From UBA1479 sp048263775 (GTDB taxonomy: Bacteria > Pseudomonadota > Alphaproteobacteria > Rhodospirillales > Casp-alpha2), in the NCBI GenBank assembly GCA_048263775.1, contig JBLXDU010000011.1, positions 62,001-126,000 of the forward strand: a stretch of 64,000 nt of DNA, in the 5' to 3' direction. Position numbers and translations under genes: made by a program. The stretch's first letter is position 1. Each line of letters begins with the position of its first letter. Below, piece after piece: positions 17,137-24,454 of the stretch. The notes beneath the pieces were generated by a model. The model was not told the origin of the DNA. It ran no database searches and worked only from the letters and a program-made list of their open reading frames with translations.

Positions 17137-17502
17137 CTATTCGCCCCCGTTGGGCAGCAGCTTGCGCATGGCGATCAAGTCGCCGGCGATGGCCTTTTCG
17201 GTCTTGGCTTCCATCTTGCGGTACTGGTCGAGAATCTTGTGTCCCAGTTCCGTCAACTCGGCCCCTCCGCGCGTACTGCCGCCCCGCGAGGTGGTGACCA
17301 GGGGGGTGCCGAACTGCGCGTTCAAGGCTTCGATCAGGCCCCAGGCTTTCTTGTAGCTCATGCCCAAGTCGCGTCCGGCGGCGGCGATGGAGCCGGTTTC
17401 GCCGACGCCCTGCAACAGGTCGGCCTTGCCCGGCCCGATGGCGACGTCGGGGGCGAGAACGACGCGAAGCCGCGCCCCGGTCTGCTGATTGCCTGCTTTC
17501 AT
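17137..17502 (-). CDS. ModE-type winged-helix regulator lacking molybdate-binding domains
   Basis: This 121-residue protein consists of the LysR-like winged helix of ModE (about 28-100, GSIAAAGRDLGMSYKKAWGL). E. coli ModE adds two molbindin (TOBE) domains that sense molybdate; they are absent here. It lies just upstream of modABC on the same strand, so it probably regulates that operon. How it senses molybdate without the sensor domains is open: it may use another protein, or it may simply be a single-domain regulator as in some other bacteria. Confidence 0.88.
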   Translation of the reverse strand: MKAGNQQTGARLRVVLAPDVAIGPGKADLLQGVGETGSIAAAGRDLGMSYKKAWGLIEALNAQFGTPLVTTSRGGSTRGGAELTELGHKILDQYRKMEAKTEKAIAGDLIAMRKLLPNGGE

Positions 17503-17637
17503 GGCGGCATTCTACTCCGCTTGATGCTGTCCGGTCAGGCGAAAATGCCCCCTCATGGCTGTGCCTTTGAGGTCACCTGGGCTAGGATGCGGCCCGCAGA
17601 ATTTAGTTGCCATCCAACAACCACGGAACCAAGCCCA

Positions 17638-18429
17638 ATGACCACTCCCGCAGACGACCAAGGTGCCGTGCGCCTGACCCGTAACGGCGCCGTTGCCCAT
17701 CTGATCTTCGACCGACCGCAGGCCCGCAACGCCATGACCTGGACCATGTACGAAGGCCTGGCCGATGCCTGCGACGAGATCATGGACGATCCCTCCGTGC
17801 GGGTCGCCGTGTTCCGGGGGGCGGGCGGCAAGGCTTTCGTCGCCGGCACGGATATCGCCCAGTTCGGGGCCTTTTCCTCTGGCGATGACGGCCTGGCTTA
17901 CGAGGACAAGGTCGAGACCTATATCTCCCGCGTCGAACGCCTGCCCATGCCGACCTTGTGTGTGGTTGAGGGCTGGGCCGTCGGCGGCGGCATGGCGATC
18001 GCCAACGCTTGCGATTTCCGCATCGCCACGACGGGATCGCGCTTCGGTGTGCCCATCGCGCGCACGTTGGGCAACTGCCTGTCGGCGCAGAACCTGCGCG
18101 CGTTGACGGAAACCCTGGGCCTGCCCATGGTCAAGCGTATGCTGATGCTGGCGGAAATGCCTGAAGCCGAGGAACTTCTGGGCCATGGCTACCTGCTCGC
18201 CGTGGCGGAGGCCGACGGCATCGACGCCCTGCAGGCGGAAATCGTCGAGAAGCTGCTGGGCCACGCCCCCGTGACCATGCGCGTGACCAAGGAGGCCCTG
18301 CGCCGACTGGGCACCGATCTGACCCCCGACGACCGCGACCTGATCCATGCCGCCTACGGCAGCCGTGATTTCAAGCACGGCGTCGAAAGCTTCGTCGCCA
18401 AGCAGAAGCCGGAGTGGAAAGGCGTCTAA
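17638..18429 (+). CDS. Enoyl-CoA hydratase/isomerase family protein
   Basis: This 263-residue crotonase-fold protein has NGAVAHLIFDRPQARNAMTW near the start, the oxyanion-hole strand GKAFVAGTDIAQFGAF (about 60-75) and VEGWAVGGGMAIANACDFRI (about 105-124). The second catalytic Glu of classic hydratases falls around the region TTGSRFGVPIARTLGN, and no clear Glu is seen there. It may therefore be an isomerase or another crotonase-type enzyme. ATG 17638 gives the usual length. The start region is separated from modE by a divergent gap of 135 bases. The substrate is unknown. Confidence 0.85.
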   Translation: MTTPADDQGAVRLTRNGAVAHLIFDRPQARNAMTWTMYEGLADACDEIMDDPSVRVAVFRGAGGKAFVAGTDIAQFGAFSSGDDGLAYEDKVETYISRVERLPMPTLCVVEGWAVGGGMAIANACDFRIATTGSRFGVPIARTLGNCLSAQNLRALTETLGLPMVKRMLMLAEMPEAEELLGHGYLLAVAEADGIDALQAEIVEKLLGHAPVTMRVTKEALRRLGTDLTPDDRDLIHAAYGSRDFKHGVESFVAKQKPEWKGV

Positions 18430-18435
18430 GCGGGG

Positions 18436-18855
18436 CTATGGCCCCGGGGCGAAGAATTCGAAACGCAGCCCGCCGGGAATGATGCAGATACAGTGCCGCG
18501 CCGGGGATTCCGGGCGTACCGGGCCGGGCGCGTATTCGATCTCGACACCGGGCCAGGTGCGGACCCGCTCGTAAACGGTGTCGAGCGCCGCGAAATCCGC
18601 GACCTTCAATGCCAGGTGATGCAGGCCGATGTTCTTCCGGCGGTCGAAGGGGGTGGCGGTTTCCGGATTTTCCGCCCGCCACAGGGTCAGCATGACCGTG
18701 CCGTCCGAAACGAACACCGCCGGATAGTCGGGAACCTCCCCCACCTGTTGAAAGCCGAGTGCTCCTTCAAAGAAAGCCTTGGTCTGGGCGAGGTCGGGAA
18801 CCGTCAGGCCGATGTGATGGGCGCCGAGGGTAAGCGGGGGCGTGGTCATGGTCAT
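18436..18855 (-). CDS. VOC superfamily (glyoxalase-fold) protein
   Basis: This 139-residue protein has two beta-alpha-beta-beta-beta modules. Metal-ligand style motifs are LGAHHIGLTVPDL (His near residue 14) and NIGLHHLALKVADF (His near 78), and Glu residues occur in VEIEYAP and RFEFFAPGP. It could be a glyoxalase I, a dioxygenase or a resistance protein. The upstream operator-like repeat at 18874-18891 has the TAGAC-N6-GTCTA form used by NemR, which controls glyoxalase in E. coli, and hints at electrophile or aldehyde detoxification. It converges with the enoyl-CoA hydratase with a gap of six bases. Confidence 0.82.
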   Translation of the reverse strand: MTMTTPPLTLGAHHIGLTVPDLAQTKAFFEGALGFQQVGEVPDYPAVFVSDGTVMLTLWRAENPETATPFDRRKNIGLHHLALKVADFAALDTVYERVRTWPGVEIEYAPGPVRPESPARHCICIIPGGLRFEFFAPGP

Positions 18856-18873
18856 GCTCCAATTACAGTGTTA

Positions 18874-18891
18874 ATAGACAGAACAGTCTAT
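18874..18891. promoter_or_regulatory. TetR/NemR-like operator upstream of the VOC gene
   Basis: ATAGAC and GTCTAT flank AGAACA, giving a perfect 6-6-6 inverted repeat 18 bases upstream of the VOC gene start. The inner form TAGAC-N6-GTCTA resembles the NemR box of E. coli (TAGACC-N4-GGTCTA). No TetR gene lies adjacent in this window. Confidence 0.5.
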
Positions 18892-19052
18892 ATATTTCAT
18901 GGAACAACATTTGCGGCAACCGCCTTGCCGCCCGGATCATGATTTTTTGATGTCTTGGCCGAATGGGGCGGTGTCTGGACGGAAGGCGCGCTTTCATATC
19001 CGCGCCCCGCAGAAGCCGGATCAGCAAGGCAGGTGAGCCCACAAACAAAAGG

Positions 19053-19084
19053 ATGCCATACTAAAGAAGTATATAATATGGCAT
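19053..19084. promoter_or_regulatory. Inverted repeat and TATAAT box upstream of the acyl-CoA dehydrogenase-like gene
   Basis: ATGCCATA (19053-19060) and TATGGCAT (19077-19084) form a perfect inverted repeat with a nested ATACT/AGTAT pair. The spacer ends in TATAAT (19072-19077), a good -10 box. This is the probable promoter/operator of the 19234-21954 pair. The rest of the 378-base gap (18856-19233) holds only the NemR-like site, a possible 18-codon leader frame (19134-19190, weak) and the hairpin at 19203-19220. Confidence 0.45.
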
Positions 19085-19202
19085 GGAGTTTGCGCCGATA
19101 GCATTGCTAAAGGGGGCCGGAACCCTGCCGGTTATGTCGTGTCTTCTGGATGAAGACGTAGTGGAGACATTGCTCGGCCGGGGTTGGTGAAACCGATAAA
19201 TG

Positions 19203-19220
19203 ATCGCCAAATCAGGCGAT
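19203..19220 (+). promoter_or_regulatory. Short hairpin abutting the ribosome site of the dehydrogenase-like gene
   Basis: ATCGCC and GGCGAT pair around a six-base loop and end one base before the GGAGGA ribosome site of the gene at 19234. Such a stem could tune translation. It could also be chance. Confidence 0.35.
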
Positions 19221-19233
19221 TGGAGGAGAACGA

Positions 19234-20427
19234 ATGGCTAATGAAGCCGCACAAGTTCTCTCATCGGACCGCACGTCCTTAAGTGATGTACTCGCCGTTG
19301 CGAAACACATCGCAGAAGGCGTGGTTCGAGAGAATGCGACGCAAATTGACAAAGATTGCTCCTGGCCGGAAGCAAGCCTGAGAGCCCTGCAAGCTGCCGG
19401 ATTGGGTGGATTGGTGGTTGACCGTAAATTCGGCGGTCTGGGCCACGGCCTGACGGCGCTGGCAAAGGTCTGCGAAACCCTTGGCCGGGAATGCGCATCG
19501 ACGGCGATCTGCTTCGGCATGCATTGCGTTGGTTCATCCGTGATCGCGGCCCGTGCAACGGATTATCACGCGCAGGCATTCCTGCGCCCGATCTGTGATG
19601 GTGAGCATCTAACGACACTGGCGTTAAGCGAAGCCGGGACCGGATCGCATTTCTACTTTCCGCAGACCCGCCTGACGCATGTGGATGAGGCGACGCTTCG
19701 CATCGACGGGAATAAACATTTCGTAACCAATGGATCGCACGTCGATTCATACGTCGTATCCGTCATGAACCATGACCCCGAAGGACTGGTGCAGTTCTCT
19801 TGCACGGTTCTTCCCGACGGGACTGAGGGCATGACATGGCATGACCCCTGGCAAGGCTTCGGCATGCGTGGCAACGATTCCCGCACGCTTGGACTGGACA
19901 GTGTCCATTTAGACGCGCGAAATCTTCTGGGATCTGAGGGCGATCAGATCTGGTACATGTTCAATGTCGTTGCGCCGTACTTTCTGGCGGCCATGTCGGG
20001 GACATATTTGGGCGTTGCTGCCGATGCCCTTGAGATCGTGCGGGCGCATTTGATTGCGCGGGAGTTCAAACACGACGGTCGCCGTTTGTCCGATTCATCT
20101 GTCTTGCAACAGCGCCTTGGCACGCTTTGGGCTAAGACCGAAGCCGTGCGTCAACTTCTGTACAACGGGGCGCGGTTGTTTGATTCGGGCGATGAGAATG
20201 CGGTTATACACATTCTGTCATCGAAGGCGGAAGTCGCCGATGTTGCGACGCATGTCGTCAACGAGGCCATGACCATGATGGGGGGAACCGCCTATCGGGA
20301 TGGTGATCGATTGCAACGGCATTTGCGTGACGTACGCGCGGCGCATGTGATGGCGCCGACGACCGACCTGTTGCGCATTTGGACGGGCCGAAAGCTCCTG
20401 GGGCGCGCACTGTTCGGTGATGAGTAG
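19234..20427 (+). CDS. Acyl-CoA dehydrogenase homologue without the catalytic Glu
   Basis: This 397-residue protein has the acyl-CoA dehydrogenase fold: an N-terminal helical domain, the beta-domain FAD motif LALSEAGTGSHFYFP (about 129-143) and a C-terminal helical domain with EAMTMMGGTAYRDGDRLQRH. In true dehydrogenases the catalytic base is Glu in YEGT. Here the aligned stretch reads VMAPTT, with Ala374 at that place, so ordinary alpha,beta-dehydrogenation by that Glu is not expected. Related folds without the Glu include flavin monooxygenases and oxidases. GGAGGA precedes the ATG. The stop lies three bases before a histidine kinase start, so the two are one transcription unit. Codon use looks more AT-tolerant than in flanking genes, which may signal transfer. 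Confidence 0.85.
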   Translation: MANEAAQVLSSDRTSLSDVLAVAKHIAEGVVRENATQIDKDCSWPEASLRALQAAGLGGLVVDRKFGGLGHGLTALAKVCETLGRECASTAICFGMHCVGSSVIAARATDYHAQAFLRPICDGEHLTTLALSEAGTGSHFYFPQTRLTHVDEATLRIDGNKHFVTNGSHVDSYVVSVMNHDPEGLVQFSCTVLPDGTEGMTWHDPWQGFGMRGNDSRTLGLDSVHLDARNLLGSEGDQIWYMFNVVAPYFLAAMSGTYLGVAADALEIVRAHLIAREFKHDGRRLSDSSVLQQRLGTLWAKTEAVRQLLYNGARLFDSGDENAVIHILSSKAEVADVATHVVNEAMTMMGGTAYRDGDRLQRHLRDVRAAHVMAPTTDLLRIWTGRKLLGRALFGDE

Positions 20428-20430
20428 AAA

Positions 20431-21954
20431 ATGATGAACGCGCAAGTGCTCTATCAACTCGACGATCAACCATTCTTGGACCGCTTGATCGGCTCCATGG
20501 GCGATGGATTTTCTTTTCATGCATGGGCTGGGGCGGTCGACGACATCTGTCAGGACAATGGAGAAGAGTGGCCAAGATTGCTTTTGTTGGGCGCGGGAGA
20601 TCGTGATCCTGTTGGAACTGCCGTTGGATTGCGTTACTCGGGCGCCAAATTGCCGATCGTCATATTGAATGATGCTTTCAGCGCTGGCAGCCAGGAGGGG
20701 TCTCAAAAGTTTCAGGATCTGCCAGTCAGCGATACAGCCGTATTCTCAAGAACCGATCCGGAGGCCGTTGCGGATCATATTCGTGAGCGCATTCACATTC
20801 TGCAATGTCGCCGCGCAGCCATCGGGTCGCTCCGCCACGCCGAACAGGACTTGCCGAACCGACACAGCTTTCAGGATGCCCATCATTCGTTTCTCGACGA
20901 CCTGCTGGAGCATGCGCCGATTGGAATTCTGCTGATCAGTGATCGGGGAATGGTCCATTCGATCAACAGGTTCGGATTGGAGATGCTCGGTTTGGATGAG
21001 CGGGACCTTACCCGGCGCCATATTCGTGATGTGCTGCCTGGCTGTAATCTGGATGGCGGCGCCGTTGCGGACCTGAGTCAGAGGCATTCAGTTCAACCCA
21101 CGGTCAGGGAATTGATGATCGGCACCTATCCGGAAAGCGCTCGGCACCTGTCCGTACGGATCGTACCGGCGGCGACCACGGCTGGCGGCGCGCCTGAATT
21201 CATGGCTTTGGTGTCGGATGTAACCAGCGAAGTTCGTGCCCGCGAAATCGCGCAAAAAGCAAGCGATCAGAAATCGTGGTTGGTCGAATTCATGAGCCAT
21301 GAATTGCGTACACCGCTCAATGCCATTCTGGGATTCGCCCAATTGCTCACGATTAACGGGGGCAATGGCCTGGACGATAAGCAGGAGAGATACATCGAGA
21401 ACATGATCGAGGCCGGAAACCATCAGTTGAAGCTGATCAACCATGTCCTTGAACAATCCCGCAGCGATGACGGCGCCTTCAACCTTAGAGTTGCCCCGAT
21501 TTCTGTGCTTGAGCTGGTTGCCGAAAGTGTTTCATTGGTCGACATGCTTGCCCGGCAACGCGACATCACGATTTTCCTGGACGATGTCGCGGCGAACCTG
21601 ACGGTCAATGGTGACGATTTCCGCGTCAAGCAATGCCTGCTGAATCTTTTAGGGAATGCGATCAAGTATAACCGAGCCGGGGGCCGGATCATGATCGGGG
21701 CCTGCAGAGTTGGTGACGGGTTCATCCGAATTTGGGTCAAGGACACGGGAACTGGGATCGCAGGATCTCATTTAGAGGAAGTGTTTACCCGTTATCACCG
21801 TACAAGCGACGCCTTATCCTCGAGGGTCGAAGGGGATGGTATCGGCCTTGCGCTCTGTAAGCAGCTGATCGAGTTGATGAACGGCCAGATCGGTGTGGAC
21901 AGTGTTGTTGGGGACGGTAGCACGTTCTGGTTTGAATTGCCGGCGGTGAAGTAG
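20431..21954 (+). CDS. Hybrid-like sensor histidine kinase with pseudo-receiver and PAS domain
   Basis: The protein has 507 residues. Residues 1-125 read like a degenerate receiver domain (RLLLLGAGDRDP where the phospho-Asp should be, then KLPIVILND and AVFSRTD) without the acceptor Asp. A PAS domain covers about 155-270 (LEHAPIGILLISDRG). The HisKA domain has phospho-His290 in SHELRTPLNAI, and HATPase_c covers about 390-507 with NLLGNAIKYN, DTGTGI and GDGIGLALC. No membrane segment is seen, so it is a soluble kinase. It is cotranscribed with the dehydrogenase-like flavoprotein, which could supply a redox or acyl signal. No response regulator is adjacent. The nearest is the single receiver at 24030-24377. 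Confidence 0.92.
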   Translation: MMNAQVLYQLDDQPFLDRLIGSMGDGFSFHAWAGAVDDICQDNGEEWPRLLLLGAGDRDPVGTAVGLRYSGAKLPIVILNDAFSAGSQEGSQKFQDLPVSDTAVFSRTDPEAVADHIRERIHILQCRRAAIGSLRHAEQDLPNRHSFQDAHHSFLDDLLEHAPIGILLISDRGMVHSINRFGLEMLGLDERDLTRRHIRDVLPGCNLDGGAVADLSQRHSVQPTVRELMIGTYPESARHLSVRIVPAATTAGGAPEFMALVSDVTSEVRAREIAQKASDQKSWLVEFMSHELRTPLNAILGFAQLLTINGGNGLDDKQERYIENMIEAGNHQLKLINHVLEQSRSDDGAFNLRVAPISVLELVAESVSLVDMLARQRDITIFLDDVAANLTVNGDDFRVKQCLLNLLGNAIKYNRAGGRIMIGACRVGDGFIRIWVKDTGTGIAGSHLEEVFTRYHRTSDALSSRVEGDGIGLALCKQLIELMNGQIGVDSVVGDGSTFWFELPAVK

Positions 21955-21988
21955 CCGGTCACGGTGGAATCCAGTCTGTCCCGACAGG

Positions 21989-22627
21989 TCAACCTGGAAA
22001 GCGCGCCTTCAATTCGGCGACCTGTTCCGGCGTGAGGAACGTGGTGTCGAGCCCGCGCAGCATGAGGTAGAGCCGCGCCGTTTCTTCAAGCTCTTCCGTC
22101 GCGTAGACCGCGTCGGCGAGGGACTTACCCGCGACCACAGGGCCGTGGTTGGCAAGCAGCACCGCATGGTGGTCCGACGCCATTTCCTTGACGGCCTTGG
22201 CCAGATCGACGCTGCCCGGGGGAAAGAACGGAATCAGCGGCAGGGTGCCGACCTTCATCACGTAATAGGCGGTGATCGGCGGCAGCACGTTCTTCGGGTT
22301 CACTTCCTTCAGGCAACTGACGGCGACCGAATGGGTCGAATGCAGATGCACGATGGCCTTGGCCGTGGCGCGCTGATCGTAGACGGCCATGTGCAGGAAG
22401 GTCTCGATGGTCGGCTTGTCGCCGCTGACGTGATTGCCGTCCTTGTCGAGCTTGGAAATGCGTTCCGGGTCAAGCCGTCCCAGGCAGGATCCGGATGGCG
22501 TCATCAACCAGCCGCCGTCTTCCGTCCGTACGCTGATGTTGCCGGACGACGCATAGGTCATGCCCCGGTCGAACAGGGATTTCCCTAGAAGGGCGATCTC
22601 GTCGCGCTGTTTGTTTTCCGGGGTCAT
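21989..22627 (-). CDS. otnC: 3-oxo-tetronate 4-phosphate decarboxylase (class II aldolase fold)
   Basis: This 212-residue class II aldolase/adducin protein has SSGNISVRTEDGGWLMTPSG (phosphate-binding start, about 27-46), the zinc ligands HLHSTHSVA (about 97-105) and LLANHGPV (about 156-163). Best fit is OtnC, which decarboxylates 3-oxo-tetronate 4-phosphate to dihydroxyacetone phosphate. Its start overlaps the OtnK stop by four bases, the usual otnK-otnC pairing. The stop faces the kinase gene stop across 34 bases. Confidence 0.88.
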   Translation of the reverse strand: MTPENKQRDEIALLGKSLFDRGMTYASSGNISVRTEDGGWLMTPSGSCLGRLDPERISKLDKDGNHVSGDKPTIETFLHMAVYDQRATAKAIVHLHSTHSVAVSCLKEVNPKNVLPPITAYYVMKVGTLPLIPFFPPGSVDLAKAVKEMASDHHAVLLANHGPVVAGKSLADAVYATEELEETARLYLMLRGLDTTFLTPEQVAELKARFPG

Positions 22628-23925
22628 GCGGCGGCCTTTTCGTCGAGCATGGCCAGGGCTTTTTCGAAAAAGTCCTCGGCCCCGAAGTTGCCGGACTTGA
22701 GGGTGAGCGCCAGGGGCGCCTCGCCGCCGGCGCCTAAGGACAGGCTTTCCGTCCAGGGCACGCCCGGGTCGATTTCCGGGCCGATGCGCATGGCCTGCAC
22801 GCCCAGCGCCTGAACCACGGCGCCCGACGTTTCGCCGCCGGCGACGACGAAGCGCCGCACGCCGCCGTCGCGCAGGTTGCGCGCCAGCCGCCCGAAGAAT
22901 CGTTCGACCGTATCGCCGGCCTGACCGCGGCCCATTTCCGACTGTACCTTCAGCACCGTATCCGGGTCAGCGGTGGAATAGATCAGCTGCGGTCCGGTAT
23001 TGAGGCCGGCCAATATCTTGTCGGCCAGCACACGCGCCGCCTCGACCACGTCGCCGAGGGCCAGGGGATCGACCTGATGGGTCGGCCACAGCTTTTTCGC
23101 CCGCGCGACCTGACTGCGCGTCGCCTGCGAGCAACTGCCGGCGATGACCACGGCGGGGCCGGTGACATTCGGTAATTGCGCCTTGGCGGCGGCCCCCAGC
23201 AGGCCCTGGCGGCGATAGTTTTCCGGCAGGCCCAGCGCAATGCCCGACCCGCCGGTGACCAACGCGTGATCGGCCACGGCCTGGCCGATCACGCCCAGGT
23301 CGGCGTCGTCCAGGGCATCGACGATGGCATAACGGCTGCCGTTTTTTTTCAGGGACGCGAAGGCGGCTTTTACCTCGGCCGGGCCCTTGCGCACGGTCTT
23401 GTGTTCGACCAGGCCGACCATTTCGTCCGTCTGGCGGCTGAGCACGCGGACAAGATTGGCGTCGCGCATGGGGGTCAGGGGATGATCCTTGAGGCTCGAT
23501 TCCGACAGCAGCACGTCGTTCACGAACAGATAGCCCTTGTAGATCGTCCGCCCAGTGGTCGGAAAGGCGGGGCAGGCGATGGCGAAATCGGCGTCAAGCG
23601 CGTCCAGCAGGGCGTCGGCGACGGGGCCGATGTTGCCGATGTCCGTGGAATCGAAGGTCGAACAATATTTGAAGAAGATCTGCCGGGTGCCCAGACCCTT
23701 GAGCCAGGCGAGGGCGGCGAGCGATTCGGTGACCGCTTCGTGTACCGGGCAGGTGCGGGACTTCAGCGCGACGACCACGGCTTCCGCGCCGCCCAGATCC
23801 TTCAGGCTGGCGCCCGAGGGCACACCGTTGACCTGGACCGTGCGCATGCCGTTCTTGACCAGGGTATTGGCAAGGTCCGTAGCGCCGGTGAAATCGTCGG
23901 CAATGCATCCCAATACGATAGACAT
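22624..23925 (-). CDS. otnK: 3-oxo-tetronate kinase (DUF1537 family)
   Basis: This 433-residue four-carbon acid sugar kinase has an N-terminal sugar-binding domain (LGCIADDFTGATDLANTLVK, about 5-24; FFKYCSTFDSTDIGNIGPVA) and a C-terminal nucleotide-binding domain (about 250-420, VVIAGSCSQATRSQV and RFVVAGGETSGAV). The FDST.GN motif and GGETS motif are family hallmarks. It phosphorylates 3-oxo-tetronate before OtnC acts. The dehydrogenase and OtnI isomerase usually found with it are not in this window. A GTTATATAAC palindrome lies 62 bases upstream of the start. Confidence 0.9.
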   Translation of the reverse strand: MSIVLGCIADDFTGATDLANTLVKNGMRTVQVNGVPSGASLKDLGGAEAVVVALKSRTCPVHEAVTESLAALAWLKGLGTRQIFFKYCSTFDSTDIGNIGPVADALLDALDADFAIACPAFPTTGRTIYKGYLFVNDVLLSESSLKDHPLTPMRDANLVRVLSRQTDEMVGLVEHKTVRKGPAEVKAAFASLKKNGSRYAIVDALDDADLGVIGQAVADHALVTGGSGIALGLPENYRRQGLLGAAAKAQLPNVTGPAVVIAGSCSQATRSQVARAKKLWPTHQVDPLALGDVVEAARVLADKILAGLNTGPQLIYSTADPDTVLKVQSEMGRGQAGDTVERFFGRLARNLRDGGVRRFVVAGGETSGAVVQALGVQAMRIGPEIDPGVPWTESLSLGAGGEAPLALTLKSGNFGAEDFFEKALAMLDEKAAA

Positions 23926-23987
23926 GGGGGTGGCGTCTCCTCGGTGGCGACCGCTACCGGGGCGGTGCGGACGGTTTTGTCTCTGAA

Positions 23988-23997
23988 GTTATATAAC
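23988..23997. promoter_or_regulatory. Short palindrome upstream of otnK
   Basis: GTTATATAAC is a perfect 10-base palindrome in the 104-base gap between the receiver gene and otnK. It is a candidate operator for a GntR- or DeoR-type sugar-acid regulator. It is short enough that chance cannot be excluded. Confidence 0.3.
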
Positions 23998-24029
23998 GCC
24001 TAAATTCGCGAAACGCACGCCCGCGCGCC

Positions 24030-24377
24030 TCAAGCGGCTGGCCCAAGCAGAGCCAGAAGCTGGCGCAGGCGAAACGGCTTCAGCAGCGTGTGGTCGGCAC
24101 CCAGGCGGGCCGCGTCCTTGAGATACATGGCCTTGGCCGACATGGCGATCACGGGCAGGCCGGGCCGGGCCGCCTTTGCTTTCAGGATGAACTCGATACC
24201 TTCCCCGTCGGCCATGACGATGTCGGTGACGGCGGTATCGACGGCCTCGCGCGTGACGATCTCAAGCGCTGCATGGCCGCCCGCCGCGGACAGCACATGA
24301 AACCCAGCGTCTTCCAGGGTTTCGCACAGCGTCCCGCGCAGGTCCTCGTCATCATCGACCAGCAGAATTGTCGTCAT
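24030..24377 (-). CDS. Single-domain response regulator (CheY-like)
   Basis: This 115-residue protein is a receiver domain alone. It shows the acidic pair at 8-10 (LLVDDDED), phospho-acceptor Asp52 (AVTDIVMADGEG), Ser80 in VIAMSAKA and Lys100 in LLKPF. With no output domain, it works by binding another protein or as a relay step. It lies between otnK and an MFS gene on the same strand, 77 bases past the MFS gene. Its kinase is unknown, although the orphan kinase at 20431-21954 is only 2 kb away. Confidence 0.9.
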   Translation of the reverse strand: MTTILLVDDDEDLRGTLCETLEDAGFHVLSAAGGHAALEIVTREAVDTAVTDIVMADGEGIEFILKAKAARPGLPVIAMSAKAMYLKDAARLGADHTLLKPFRLRQLLALLGPAA

Positions 24378-24454
24378 GGCGGGATTATCGTTGTTGGCCG
24401 GAAGGCCGTGAAATCACAGCCCATCACATTATGTTGTCTGTGCAACCTACGGCA

